Source: Chryseobacterium sp. ON_d1 (GTDB lineage: Bacteria; Bacteroidota; Bacteroidia; Flavobacteriales; Weeksellaceae). From it: DNA of 64,000 bases. The translations under genes and the position numbers were made by a program. The notes under the pieces are model-generated. The model did not search any database. It was not told the origin of the DNA and saw only the letters and a program-made list of their open reading frames with translations. Of the stretch, positions 46,653-55,570 are shown one piece after another (position 1 is the stretch's first letter; each line of letters opens with the position of its first letter). The DNA lies in NCBI RefSeq assembly GCF_006829085.1, contig NZ_BJTC01000005.1:186001-250000 (forward strand). The letters run 5' to 3'.

Positions 46653-48032
46653 TTAACCCTGAATTGCTTTTTTTTCCAAAGAATTAATATACGCATTCCA
46701 TCCCTCAGTCTTATAAGTGATCGCAGATGCTTCAGGATCATTGGATTTGTAAATTCCTCTTCCTACAATAATAAAATCGGTGTGCAATGTTTTGAATACG
46801 TGTTCCGGCGTGTTGTACTGCTGTCCTTTACCATCTCCCGAATCTGCAAGGTTTACACCGGGAGTGAATAATAAAAGTTCTTCAGGAAGCTTATTTTGAG
46901 AAACACCACCTATTACATTAGGATGAGATAATGCTACTTTCAAAGCTTCTTCACGATAGCTTGCTGTTGTTAATGTTCCTTTGGAAGACATACCAACAAT
47001 AGCTACCACTCCTACATTATTGAAGCAGTCTAGTGATTCAAAGCCTCCGATCACCTGGGAAGTTACGAAATCTGCCCAGTTGGTAATTTTGAAAACCCCG
47101 CTTGTAAACTGAAGTTCCTGTGTATTTCCAATGTCAGCAAATTTTCGGTCTTCCATCAGCAAAAACTGATGTTTTGCGGCAATTGCTTTTAAAGGGATGA
47201 TTGTTTTTTCATATTCGAAATCAGAAATAATATCGATATGGGTTTTTAAAGCAATAATATGTGGCCCCACTTTTTCTGCCAATTCCAATAACTCCTGAGT
47301 CGTAGTGACATCTGCAGAAGCGATAAGGTTTGATTTTTTTGCTAAAGCTGTTTCCAGTAATTTTTTTGATACTGAATGTTGTGCTGCCTGAAGTTTCTGC
47401 TCATAAGAAGATCTGGTTTCTTCTTCAAACTGAATATGATTTCCCTGAAGGAAGTCCTGGATTCTTTTTACTTCTTCATCTGACAATTCACCGGTTTCCT
47501 GAAGAATGCCACATACTTCCGAAATATTAAAAAGAGTGTGTACTCTATATCCTTTGCTTTCCAGTAACTGTTTTCCTCCCTGCTCTCTGTCCAGTACCAC
47601 AACGATATCTGAAACTTTAAGGTCTTCCTGTTCTATTTCAGGTATCGTTTCCAACAATGATTTTCCTGAAGTGATCACATCCTCTACCAAAAGACAGTTT
47701 TGTCCTTTCTGGTAAATGCCTTCAATAAGTTTTTTGGTACCGTAGCTTTTCGCTTCTTTTCTTTTAATAATTAATGGAATATAGCTTTCCAGAGACATTG
47801 CAGTCGCCATAGGAAGAGCGGCATAAGGAACTCCACAGATTAAATCAAAATTATCTAACGGAAGCATTTCCAATAAATAATTAGCAAGATTTTTTAAAAT
47901 TTTAGGATCTGAAGCCAAAGGTCTCAGGTCTACATAAAAAGGACTTTCAATACCGCTTTTCAGGGTAAACCTTCCGAATTTGATGATGCCTAGTTTGTAG
48001 CACTCTAAGAAGAATTCTTTTTTACTTTCCAT
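46653..48032 (-). CDS. Bifunctional orotate phosphoribosyltransferase / OMP decarboxylase (UMP synthase)
   Basis: One 459-residue protein carries both last steps of UMP synthesis. Residues ~1-205 are PyrE, with the PRPP motif CLLVEDVITSGKS (~113-125). Residues ~215-459 are OMP decarboxylase with LLMEDRKFADIGNTQELQF, VTSQVIGGF and SSKGTLTTASY. The EDRKFADIGNT motif and PyrE-PyrF order match the eukaryotic UMPS type rather than the separate bacterial enzymes. The fusion is known in some Bacteroidota, so it is not necessarily a recent gene transfer. It is one transcript with a short 5' gap. Confidence 0.94.
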   Translation of the reverse strand: MESKKEFFLECYKLGIIKFGRFTLKSGIESPFYVDLRPLASDPKILKNLANYLLEMLPLDNFDLICGVPYAALPMATAMSLESYIPLIIKRKEAKSYGTKKLIEGIYQKGQNCLLVEDVITSGKSLLETIPEIEQEDLKVSDIVVVLDREQGGKQLLESKGYRVHTLFNISEVCGILQETGELSDEEVKRIQDFLQGNHIQFEEETRSSYEQKLQAAQHSVSKKLLETALAKKSNLIASADVTTTQELLELAEKVGPHIIALKTHIDIISDFEYEKTIIPLKAIAAKHQFLLMEDRKFADIGNTQELQFTSGVFKITNWADFVTSQVIGGFESLDCFNNVGVVAIVGMSSKGTLTTASYREEALKVALSHPNVIGGVSQNKLPEELLLFTPGVNLADSGDGKGQQYNTPEHVFKTLHTDFIIVGRGIYKSNDPEASAITYKTEGWNAYINSLEKKAIQG

Positions 48033-48102
48033 TATTTTTTATTAGATGTTGCAAATTTAAGGAATTGAAATAAGGCTTAAAAATTTATCGGTCATTTGTA
48101 AA

Positions 48103-48133
48103 TAAAAAACCATCCCGGATGTACCGGGATGGT
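48103..48133 (-). terminator. Terminator of the YkvA-like gene
   Basis: ACCATCCCGG / CCGGGATGGT, a 10-bp stem with a 5-nt loop; on the minus strand it is followed by a T run. Confidence 0.9.
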
Positions 48134-48153
48134 GTGGAAAATATAATAAACTA

Positions 48154-48495
48154 TTATTTTACGATTTCAGCATCAATAACTTGAGTACCTCTGTATTTTT
48201 GTTCAGCTTCCCAGAGTAAAAATTTGTCAACCTCTTTGATAAGTTTAGGAATCGTCAGTGAAAGTACTGCCAGATCGTCCATCACTCCAAGCACCGGTAT
48301 GGCAAATTCAGGAAGCAGATCAATGGGGGAGATGACATATAAAATACCCAGTAAAGGAAGAATAATGTCTATGGATTTCATTGGATAGATCCCTTTTCTC
48401 CACATTTTGACCATTCTGAAAATATCTGGAATCTTTTTTACAAACCCCTTGTGATTGATGGCTTCCTTTGCAAGATTTAATTTTGAATATTTCAT
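48154..48495 (-). CDS. YkvA family protein (DUF1232)
   Basis: A 113-residue small membrane protein. The DUF1232 signature is PLLGILYVISPIDLLPEFAIPVLGVMDDLAVLSLTI at ~47-82, which forms a membrane hairpin. The role is unknown; relatives appear in envelope stress and biofilm settings. It is the last gene of a possible minus-strand run (aroC, Trx, TlpA, YkvA) and ends in a hairpin terminator. Confidence 0.9.
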   Translation of the reverse strand: MKYSKLNLAKEAINHKGFVKKIPDIFRMVKMWRKGIYPMKSIDIILPLLGILYVISPIDLLPEFAIPVLGVMDDLAVLSLTIPKLIKEVDKFLLWEAEQKYRGTQVIDAEIVK

Positions 48496-48578
48496 TTTGT
48501 GTTTGGATTTAATAAATTTTTCAACGGTATAAATTTCACAAATCCTGTACCAACAAATTATAAAATTTAGTTAAAATA

Positions 48579-49118
48579 TTATTTGATAATATTGTCAATG
48601 AACTGATGTACAGTCTCTGTGTTCCAGTCTTTTGTAGCATCTTCTTTAATGAGGATTCTTCCGTGCTTGTCCAAAAGGAAAGTGGTAGGGAATACTTTTG
48701 GAAGAATCTTCTCAGAAATTGGACTTTGGGCAATATATACAGGAACGGTATAGTTGTTTTCTTTCAAAAATTTCCTTACATCCTCTTCTTTGTCATTCAT
48801 AGCGATCAATACAAAATCTACATGATCTTTTCTGGAGTCATACAGCTTCTGGATAGAGGGCCATTCTTTTCTGCATGGCGGGCACCATGTTCCCCAGAAG
48901 TTAAGGAAAATACCTTTGTCTTTAAAGTTTTTAAGGTTGGTGCTGGGCGCATTGATTCCCTTAAGCTCTATATCGTAATCTTCATCAGTGATGTGGACCG
49001 CATTTTCAATGGTGGCAACCGGAAAGAAAGTGTCCTTCAGAAAATTTCTTACTCCCGGTATCAACGCAATACCTGCGATAATGACGATCAATACAAGATA
49101 AATGACGTTTTTTTTCAT
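48579..49118 (-). CDS. TlpA family thiol:disulfide oxidoreductase
   Basis: A membrane-anchored periplasmic thioredoxin of 179 residues: an N-terminal anchor helix (VIYLVLIVIIAGIALIPGV) and a TlpA/ResA fold with active-site WGTWCPPC (C79, C82), conserved FPTTFLLDKHGRIL with the cis-Pro. It probably reduces disulfides for cytochrome c maturation or protein repair. It starts 9 bases after the stop of the upstream thioredoxin-like gene, so they are in one operon. Confidence 0.93.
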   Translation of the reverse strand: MKKNVIYLVLIVIIAGIALIPGVRNFLKDTFFPVATIENAVHITDEDYDIELKGINAPSTNLKNFKDKGIFLNFWGTWCPPCRKEWPSIQKLYDSRKDHVDFVLIAMNDKEEDVRKFLKENNYTVPVYIAQSPISEKILPKVFPTTFLLDKHGRILIKEDATKDWNTETVHQFIDNIIK

Positions 49119-49127
49119 GTTTCTTTT

Positions 49128-49691
49128 TTATAGAAGATCTAAAATTTCCTGAACTGCGTCTTTACCTCTGTTTTTGGCATAATATATCTGCAGGTCATTA
49201 TAGAAAGTGTCTTTGGGGTACGCTTCAGGATCCGCTTTATATTTCATTAAAAGCTCATATCCATATTTTGGGCGCGGTCCCCATGAATTTTTTACATTCA
49301 GATCTTTATCGAGGATCAGCACTTTAGGAATAGATTCTGTACCATTGGTCAGGAACTGATTGATTAAGCTTTTATCACTGTCTCTAAGGAAAACCCTTAC
49401 TTCATTGTGGCCTTCAAAAAATCTGAAAACAGCAGGAACTGTTGCACTGGCATCTCCGCACCATGCCTCGGAAATAATTAAAATCTTTCCGTCAAATTTT
49501 TTGGCAGCAAGTTCTTTCAGCTGATCTTCATCCGGAACATATTTTTTTACCGTTCTGTCCATTCTCTGAAGACCCAGTTCATAATATTGTTTATAATCAG
49601 CTTCCTGTTGATTGGAAGGATTTTCTAATCTTTCTTTTGCAATCTGAAGATATTCTTCAAATGAAATTCCTTTATCCCAGTAATTTTTCAT
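49128..49691 (-). CDS. Thioredoxin-fold protein with a single-cysteine WCGDA motif
   Basis: A 187-residue thioredoxin_9-like protein. The active-site position reads EAWCGDASATVPAVF, one Cys instead of CxxC, and the cis-proline motif is TESIPKVLILDKD. C-terminal half resembles TlpA-like folds (SWGPRPKYGYELLMKYKADP). There is no signal peptide, so it is cytosolic. The ATG at 49691 (MKNYWDKG) fits better than the one 2 codons earlier. It lies between aroC (18 bases) and the TlpA gene. A monothiol role is inferred. Confidence 0.85.
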   Translation of the reverse strand: MKNYWDKGISFEEYLQIAKERLENPSNQQEADYKQYYELGLQRMDRTVKKYVPDEDQLKELAAKKFDGKILIISEAWCGDASATVPAVFRFFEGHNEVRVFLRDSDKSLINQFLTNGTESIPKVLILDKDLNVKNSWGPRPKYGYELLMKYKADPEAYPKDTFYNDLQIYYAKNRGKDAVQEILDLL

Positions 49692-49708
49692 TACCAAAAA
49701 TATTTATG

Positions 49709-50779
49709 TTAAAAATTATTGATATTTCTTGTTTTGTTGATCAGAAACAGATCTGCCAGTACAAAAGCAGCAAGGCTTTCTACCACAGGAACCGCCCTTG
49801 GAACTACACATGGATCGTGACGTCCTTTTCCTTCTACCACCACAGGATTTCCATCTTTATCAATACTGTCCTGAGGTCTCAAAATAGTTGCCACAGGTTT
49901 GAAAGCCACACGGAAATAAATATCCATTCCGTTGGAAATTCCACCCTGAATACCACCTGAAAGGTTCGATTTAGTAGTGAAATCTGTATTGAAAGCATCA
50001 TTGTGCTCTTTTCCTGTCATTTTAGCTCCGCAGAAACCGCTTCCATATTCAAAGCCCTTGCAGGCATTGATATTCAGCATTGCCTTGGCCAGTTCAGCCT
50101 GAAGTTTTGAGAATATAGGTTCCCCAATTCCTACAGGAACATTTTTGATGACACATGTAATAGTTCCTCCAATGGTATTTCCTTCTTTTTTGATCTCTTT
50201 GATTTTCGCAATCATTTTTTCTGCTGTCTCAGCATCTGGGCAGCGAACATCATTGTTTTCCGTTTGAGAAAAATCTAAAGCCTGATAAGGTTTCTCACAG
50301 AAAATATCACCTACAGAAGAAACGTATGCGTTGATCTCAATGTCAGGTAAAAGCTGCTTGGCAAGAGCTCCTGCCACTACCCAGTTCATGGTTTCTCTGG
50401 CAGAAGATTTTCCACCACCACGATGATCTCTGAAACCAAATTTCTGATCATAAGTAAAATCAGCATGACTTGGACGATACGCTCCAGCTATATGGTCATA
50501 ATCTTTTGATTTCTGATTTTCGTTTTCAATGATAAAACCAATTGGGGTACCTGTTGTTTTTCCATCAAAGATTCCTGAAAGAAACTTTACAGTGTCGCTT
50601 TCTTTTCTTTGTGTAACGATTGCTGACTGGCCCGGTTTTCTTCGGTTCAGTTCGTACTGAACTTTATCGAGATCTACCTTTAAACCTGCCGGAAAATTAT
50701 TGATGATACCGCCATAAGCCACTCCGTGACTTTCTCCAAATGTTGTAAGACTAAGAAGATTACCTAATGTGTTGAACAT
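49709..50779 (-). CDS. aroC: Chorismate synthase
   Basis: Last step of the shikimate pathway: 5-enolpyruvylshikimate-3-phosphate to chorismate, needing reduced FMN. The 356 residues have [22 protein letters not shown] (signature 1), [30 protein letters not shown] (signature 2) and [19 protein letters not shown] (signature 3). It is followed at 18 bases by the thioredoxin-like gene. The start [19 protein letters not shown] is standard. Confidence 0.97.
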   Translation of the reverse strand: MFNTLGNLLSLTTFGESHGVAYGGIINNFPAGLKVDLDKVQYELNRRKPGQSAIVTQRKESDTVKFLSGIFDGKTTGTPIGFIIENENQKSKDYDHIAGAYRPSHADFTYDQKFGFRDHRGGGKSSARETMNWVVAGALAKQLLPDIEINAYVSSVGDIFCEKPYQALDFSQTENNDVRCPDAETAEKMIAKIKEIKKEGNTIGGTITCVIKNVPVGIGEPIFSKLQAELAKAMLNINACKGFEYGSGFCGAKMTGKEHNDAFNTDFTTKSNLSGGIQGGISNGMDIYFRVAFKPVATILRPQDSIDKDGNPVVVEGKGRHDPCVVPRAVPVVESLAAFVLADLFLINKTRNINNF

Positions 50780-50829
50780 GATACAAAAATACCTATTTTT
50801 CTTCAGATAATAAAGTTTCCGGATTTGTT

Positions 50830-52464
50830 CTATTTATCAGTGCTTTTGATATTATTGATAACATTTTGAGCTTCTTTTTTTTCTTCTGCGGTCATTTTTT
50901 TCCAGATAATTCCTTTTTTTATATCATTTTTATCAGAAAGTTGTGGAAAAATGCCTGCTTTTACATCATCAAAAATATAAAAAGGAGTGACAGCTGGAAT
51001 AGGAGTATCAAAACTGTAGGGATAATTATATGAAACATTAAATTTAAAATTCCCGACTTTAAATGTATTGAACTGGTGGTAGTGGTAAGTGGATGGCCTG
51101 TAAAGCTGCTCTTTTTCAAATCCTGTCATAAAACTTCCCATACGGAAGCTTGGAATGGATCTTTGAATGATTTCTGGAAAAGATAAAATTGAAATAAAAA
51201 ATAGGCTGAGCACCGAAAAAACAACAATGGATTTCTTTTGATTGAAATATTCATGAAACAGAACAAAGAATATTACAAAAAAAACGTCGAGAAAAAATCT
51301 GTATTGGGCTGAAAAAATAAGTACCAATATGCTCTTTGTCCATAATGCAATACAAATGAAGGTGATGAGTTTTCTTTTTTTTACTCCGGCAAATATTGTG
51401 AAAATAACCAGGCTCAGAATAAAAAGAATATTAATTTTTGATTTAATTCCATCAAGAGATAACCAGTTTAAAATATAACCTGCTGTTGAAAACTTTTGAA
51501 TTTCTTCATAAGAGTATTGCATGTCATATGTTTTCATTACAGCAAATTGTGATGATATTTTTAAAACTTCAGGATTGGGTTTCCAGGGCAGTCCCAGATC
51601 ACCTATTGCAACAGGAAAGACCGGATACCCGAATGTCCAGATATTTTTAATGAAGAATACAAAGAGAATTAAAAATCCTGAAAGCAAATGTTTAAGGCCA
51701 GATTTTAAAATAAAAACAGTGTGTAATAGAACGAGGATTGGCAGCCATATCATGGTAGGCTTTACGGCAAAAACAAATACAGCAAAGACAAAAAGGAGAG
51801 AGGTGTTTTTATTTCCGGATATCAGTTCATCCAAAATAATCAATGAAAAAATAATAACGGGAAGATCAGGGCTTGGAGATTGTGAAAACAACAGCAATAC
51901 CGGAAGAAAACAAAGATGTATCCATCTCTTTCTTTCAACAGTATAAAGGATATAGATAATCAGCAATACTGTATTGATCCTTAAAAACGGATCTGAAAAG
52001 TTTGAAAACCCAGCCTGGAAAATATGCCAGACAGACATTTGTCCTAATGTAAGATCTATATTTGAGATTCCTTTTACCAGACCATATTCTGTAAGCCATT
52101 TAATGGTAGGAACATAATATCCGAAATGATCTAATATATAAGGATAAAACGAACCTGTGAACAGGATAATCAATACAGTGAAGCTGATGAGTAATGTATC
52201 TTTTTTTGAAAAGTGATAAAGCTTTTGATAGAGCTTATTTTTTAAAAAAAAGAATAATCCTAGAAGTATAGAAACTGTTTCTGCATAAATATCTAAAGGC
52301 ATAAAAAAAGAAAAAACAGTCCATATTAAGCTTATTCCAACGATCCCGGACAGAATTTTCCCGGAGATTCCCTGAAATAAAAATCCCGATAGATTTTCCA
52401 TAATTTCTCCCCATCCGATTAAGACAGGGATGATGAAAAGTGAAGAAAACAGAATCAGTAACAT
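50830..52464 (-). CDS. Polytopic membrane protein (LIC_10190-like)
   Basis: A 544-residue protein with about 12 predicted transmembrane helices, resembling the LIC_10190/glycosyltransferase-C-like membrane family, though I cannot confirm. Charged motif [20 protein letters not shown] between helices is a likely periplasmic loop. I start at the ATG at 52464; the longer frame's first nine residues lie within the terminator hairpin of the upstream gene. The start codon immediately follows the T run of that hairpin, so no obvious promoter of its own exists. Function is possibly surface-glycan assembly (inference). Confidence 0.75.
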   Translation of the reverse strand: MLLILFSSLFIIPVLIGWGEIMENLSGFLFQGISGKILSGIVGISLIWTVFSFFMPLDIYAETVSILLGLFFFLKNKLYQKLYHFSKKDTLLISFTVLIILFTGSFYPYILDHFGYYVPTIKWLTEYGLVKGISNIDLTLGQMSVWHIFQAGFSNFSDPFLRINTVLLIIYILYTVERKRWIHLCFLPVLLLFSQSPSPDLPVIIFSLIILDELISGNKNTSLLFVFAVFVFAVKPTMIWLPILVLLHTVFILKSGLKHLLSGFLILFVFFIKNIWTFGYPVFPVAIGDLGLPWKPNPEVLKISSQFAVMKTYDMQYSYEEIQKFSTAGYILNWLSLDGIKSKINILFILSLVIFTIFAGVKKRKLITFICIALWTKSILVLIFSAQYRFFLDVFFVIFFVLFHEYFNQKKSIVVFSVLSLFFISILSFPEIIQRSIPSFRMGSFMTGFEKEQLYRPSTYHYHQFNTFKVGNFKFNVSYNYPYSFDTPIPAVTPFYIFDDVKAGIFPQLSDKNDIKKGIIWKKMTAEEKKEAQNVINNIKSTDK

Positions 52465-52496
52465 AAAAAAAGATTGCTTAAAAATAAGCAATCTTT
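52465..52496 (-). terminator. Terminator abutting the next start codon
   Basis: AAAGATTGCTTA-N4-TAAGCAATCTTT, a 12-bp stem, then T4 and directly the ATG of the downstream gene (minus strand). Confidence 0.9.
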
Positions 52497-52524
52497 ATTT
52501 TATATTGTACGGTTAAATTATTTA

Positions 52525-53076
52525 TTAACGAGGCTGTACTCTTCCATCTTTTCTGTCCTGTGATCTACCAATAGTATATCCTGTAGCACCTCCTACAACA
52601 CCACCGATTACAGCACCCAATCCTCTGTTTTTCTTAGCAACTAGGGCTCCTACAGCGGCTCCGCCTACAGTACCAATGACAGTTCCCTTGGCAGCCTTAC
52701 TCCATCCTTTTTTCTGAGTAGTTCCCTGTGAAGTACCACTTCCGTTATTGGCATAGCTTCCGTTACTGCTTCCTCCAGAGGAATTTGAGCTCCTGTCTCT
52801 GTATATTGTTCTTGTTTCTCTAATAACTCTTGGTTTTGAATTACTTTCAGCTGCAGCTCTTGCTTTTTTGCTTTCTGATATACTGTCTGCTTTTTTCTGA
52901 GCTTCGTATACCATTTTTTCTTTTTCAATAGCCAGTTTCTGCTTTTCTATTTCAAGCTGTCTGGCCTGAAATTCAAGTTTTTGCTCTTCCAGTAACTTTT
53001 CGGCTGTTCTGTCATCTTTCTTGCAGGCTGTCATCAAAAATACAGATAAAAAACCTGCTAATATTATCTTTTTCAT
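52525..53076 (-). CDS. Glycine-zipper lipoprotein
   Basis: A 183-residue lipoprotein: signal MKKIILAGFLSVFLMTAC with lipobox and C18, a long coiled coil (~25-75, EKLLEEQKLEFQARQLEIEKQKL), a Ser/Asn/Gly-rich linker (~93-117) and a C-terminal glycine zipper (GTVIGTVGGAAVGALVAKK and GLGAVIGGVVGGATGYTIG). Such domains insert in or line membranes. It is a single gene; its 5' leader holds a 34-bp palindrome. Function unknown. Confidence 0.87.
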   Translation of the reverse strand: MKKIILAGFLSVFLMTACKKDDRTAEKLLEEQKLEFQARQLEIEKQKLAIEKEKMVYEAQKKADSISESKKARAAAESNSKPRVIRETRTIYRDRSSNSSGGSSNGSYANNGSGTSQGTTQKKGWSKAAKGTVIGTVGGAAVGALVAKKNRGLGAVIGGVVGGATGYTIGRSQDRKDGRVQPR

Positions 53077-53416
53077 AATTCAAATTTTATAAACTAAACC
53101 AAAGTAACTTTGATTTTAGTTTATTTTCAATTATGAAGCCAAATTTTAGTTAATAAATGTTAAAGTTGAAAATGGAAAAGTGAAATAATTTTGGATTCTA
53201 TTGAATTTTGTACTGTAGATAAGGAATTTTGAATGATTTAATATATATTTTTATAGTAATAATTTTTTGTTCCCATCAAGTTAAATTTTCCATCAGAATT
53301 CATTAGCATTTCAGATCCTTCAATGTTTTTTAAGTATTTGTAAGTTTTATTTCACTCAAAATTTTTATTGAATTCATATAAGTTGACTATTTTTGAACAC
53401 CAAATTACTTTTTAAC
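53077..53416. other. Divergent intergenic region, 340 bp
   Basis: Holds a near-perfect palindrome at 53090-53123 (TAAACTAAA ... CAAAGT-A-ACTTTG ... TTTAGTTTA) next to the minus-strand lipoprotein gene, and a plus-strand promoter at 53368-53395. No ORF of note in between. Confidence 0.6.
53368..53395 (+). promoter_or_regulatory. Promoter of the secreted 146-residue protein
   Basis: TTG (53368-53370), 17-nt spacer, TATTTTTG (53388-53395), 22 bases before the ATG. Confidence 0.65.
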
Positions 53417-53857
53417 ATGAAAAAAACAATTTTTACAGTATCAGCGTTTATTGGATTGCTGACTGTTACCACATCGTTTTCCTCCACGGAAATAAAAAAA
53501 AATAACAATAACTGCTCAGAAGTTTCTGACAGAATGCCGGAAACTCAGACTTATAAAATCCGTTATGGGCTTCTTTCAAAAAGCGGAACAAAAATTCTTT
53601 CGGGAAATTATGATGTCGGCAGTTTTCTTGCTGAAAATATGGCTACCGGAGAAGTATATGATACGTATTATGGAGGTGGTTTTCAGTCTGTTCCACAGTA
53701 TTATGACGGTCTTCCTGCCGGAACCTATACGTTTTCTGCGATGCAGGGACAGGGAGGCTGGGTAGGTTATGGAACGGTAGTTGCTACTGTTTCAGATGCT
53801 CAGGTAGATTCAGATGGGTATATTACCGTGTATATTCCTATTATTTGGGAGGAATAA
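53417..53857 (+). CDS. Small secreted hypothetical protein
   Basis: A 146-residue protein with a signal peptide (MKKTIFTVSAFIGLLTVTTSFSS). The mature part is beta-rich with aromatic/Gly clusters (TYYGGGFQSVPQYYDGLPAGTYTFSAMQGQGGW) and one Cys near the N-terminus. Not a recognised family; the shape suggests a small beta-sandwich. The start is the signal-peptide ATG, not the upstream TTG frame. A consensus promoter lies just before it. Confidence 0.75.
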   Translation: MKKTIFTVSAFIGLLTVTTSFSSTEIKKNNNNCSEVSDRMPETQTYKIRYGLLSKSGTKILSGNYDVGSFLAENMATGEVYDTYYGGGFQSVPQYYDGLPAGTYTFSAMQGQGGWVGYGTVVATVSDAQVDSDGYITVYIPIIWEE

Positions 53858-54186
53858 CCTTGCGGGCAAAGAAATATTTAACTAAATTTACCCATTCCAG
53901 AAATGAAGATTTTTTTATTATTAAATAATTTTTTTGGATTTTATTTTATTTAATCAATTTTTTATATTGAATAAAAACTAATAGAACGCCGGGATAGTTT
54001 AAATTATTTATATTTTGTAATCTTCAGGATAGTTTGATTCTTATAGAAGTATTCATTCTCTTATTCCATATTATTATATCTTATTTTTCGATCCGAGAAA
54101 TATTATAATAGGGTTGTATTGAATGATTCTGCAATATTCTGTTTGGATTTTTCTAAATAGATTTTTTTCATCATTTGTGTTTTTTA

Positions 54187-54213
54187 GGCCTCCGTCAGGA
54201 GGCCGTTTCTTTT
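54187..54213 (+). terminator. Intrinsic terminator A
   Basis: GGCCTCC-GTCA-GGAGGCC, a 7-bp GC-rich stem, then a T-rich tail. No ORF ends upstream. Confidence 0.85.
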
Positions 54214-54445
54214 TCATGAGCTGCGTTTGCTGCTTTTTATTCAGCATTTATAATAAATTGAGAATAACTTTTCGTGCTATTTTATCGATGAACCAAAGAA
54301 ATACTTATTGAAAAGAAACAATAATTTTATGACTGTACTCATAAAATTAAAAAAAAGACTGATATAACTTTGACGTTAGAATTAATAGATAAAATAATTT
54401 TTATCTCTGATATAAAATTTTTTTTCATCATTTGTGTTTTTTGAG

Positions 54446-54468
54446 GCCTCCATTTTTGGGGGCTTTTT
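54446..54468 (+). terminator. Intrinsic terminator B
   Basis: GCCTCC-ATTTTT-GGGGGC (one T.G pair) followed by T5. The 25 bases before it repeat those before terminator A. Confidence 0.8.
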
Positions 54469-54487
54469 GATATGTTGAGCTGATGTG

Positions 54488-54715
54488 TCATACATCAAAA
54501 AGAATTCTGCCGTCAAAAGGAGTATCCCAGATGATCAAAATTTTATCATTTGATTTTCGTAAAGGAGTCTGAATGATTTCATAGCTTCCCTTTTCAGTCA
54601 GTTTTTCTACGATAAGATTAGATCCTACACCTATTTCGCTTATCGTGTATTCCAGCTGATATTCTTTCTCACCGGACTTTTTAAAGTCTTTTTTACTGAA
54701 AATTCTTTGCGCCAT
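54488..54715 (-). CDS. Small conserved-looking hypothetical protein
   Basis: A 75-residue soluble, charged protein (MAQRIFSKKDFKKSGEKEYQ) with a beta-rich centre (IGVGSNLIVEKLTEKGSYEI) and an ending IIWDTPFDGRILFDV. Composition and codon use look coding. No family recognised, and it may be a stand-alone small gene. No partner nearby. Confidence 0.55.
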   Translation of the reverse strand: MAQRIFSKKDFKKSGEKEYQLEYTISEIGVGSNLIVEKLTEKGSYEIIQTPLRKSNDKILIIWDTPFDGRILFDV

Positions 54716-55079
54716 GATGATTAAATTTTAAGTTATTTGATTTAAATAAAGAATAAATTATGCCAATTTGTTTTTTTGTGATATTTTTGGAGCAGACAAT
54801 AAAGCATATAAAATTTTTATTGACTGAATATCAATTTTATTTTATTAAAATGTAAATTATTTTATTTTTAATAATTTTGCCCAGATGTTAGATTTATTTG
54901 AATTAATTATAAACAATTATAATTGGCTTTTTAAAGCTTCAATTAAATCGGTTTAAAATGCTGAATTGATCAATGTCGTGTCATAATTTTTTTTTTCAAT
55001 TATTGGCATTCTTGGCACGATTTTTCAATATAGAAATGTAACTCATGTTTAATTTGAGTTTTCATGGTTATTAGTTTTT

Positions 55080-55108
55080 ATCCTCGGAATTTCCGGGGAT
55101 TTTTTTTT
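55080..55108 (+). terminator. Intrinsic terminator C
   Basis: ATCCTCGG-AATTT-CCGGGGAT with one T.G pair, then T8. Confidence 0.85.
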
Positions 55109-55206
55109 GACCTTATATGACGGTGCTCATAAATAGCATGTTTATACATCCTTATCTTTGGATGAGATAATTTTCTATCTACCATTACTTTTTGCATTAT
55201 TTATTT

Positions 55207-55239
55207 AGCTCTTCCAATTACAGAAGAGCTTGTTTTTTT
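55207..55239 (+). terminator. Intrinsic terminator D
   Basis: AGCTCTTC-N8-GAAGAGCT, 8-bp perfect stem, then TG and T7. Confidence 0.85.
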
Positions 55240-55429
55240 ATACATGACAAATAATATAAAGATTAGGGAGGTGACTTATTAAATAAAAAATCACTCAGAA
55301 AAGGGAATGGCAGAGTGAAAAAGTGATTTAATAACCGAGCGTTATGATCCATTTTTTATCCAATAAGAATCTGAGGAAGATTATAATGCCGTCAGTACAC
55401 TTCTTGTTTAAAATTAATTCAATAGAGAG

Positions 55430-55570
55430 TTATTCTCTTTCTGTTTCTTTGATCCATCTTTTAACAGTGTTTTTTATTAGCTTGTAAAAGCCATAAATGC
55501 TAGAGAAGATGATTAACAGTAATACAATTGCTGAAATTATAATATGTGTTGAGGATATTGCTAAAAACAT
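55430..55570 (-). CDS. 46-residue single-helix membrane peptide
   Basis: A short minus-strand ORF: start MFLAISSTHIIISAIVLLLI, one strongly hydrophobic helix (~8-28), then a basic/charged tail (KLIKNTVKRWIKETERE). Codon use is ordinary for the window. Location and size resemble small membrane peptides such as type I toxins or protein-complex subunits. No family recognised. It lies in an otherwise gene-free region and reads towards the small hypothetical gene at 54488. Confidence 0.6.
   Translation of the reverse strand: MFLAISSTHIIISAIVLLLIIFSSIYGFYKLIKNTVKRWIKETERE

Larger units (their letters stand above)
53858..54487 (+). other. Gene-free region with two short transcription units
   Basis: No credible ORF. 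TTG (53860-53862)-N20-TAAATTTA (53883-53890) could start a ~310-nt RNA ending at the hairpin GGCCTCC-GTCA-GGAGGCC (54187-54204). TAACTTTG (54365-54372) could start a ~90-nt RNA with an AGATAAAA-TAAT-TTTTATCT hairpin ending at 54446-54468. Both terminators are preceded by the same sequence TTTCATCATTTGTGTTTTTT. Confidence 0.5.
54716..55429 (+). other. Gene-free region with further terminators
   Basis: Two more plus-strand terminators (55080-55108 and 55207-55239) occur with -7 boxes upstream (TAATTTTG at 54872-54879; TATCTTTG at 55153-55160). The first implied RNA (~225 nt) would contain only a 23-codon ORF at 54885. An imperfect inverted repeat (TTATTAAAT...ATCACT / AGTGATTTAATAA) lies at 55277-55334. 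Confidence 0.45.

Noticed and set aside
54123..54311. Plus-strand ORF of 62 residues
   Set aside because: It runs straight through terminator A and has a composition typical of AT-rich non-coding DNA.
55011..55027. Sigma-54-like sequence TTGGCACG-N4-TTCA
   Set aside because: The invariant GC of the -12 element is missing (TTCA instead of TTGC), and no RpoN activator gene is near.
53858..55430. CRISPR array or prophage attachment site in the gene-poor region
   Set aside because: No regularly spaced identical repeats, no integrase and no duplicated tRNA end (the tRNA-Cys has no nearby partial copy).
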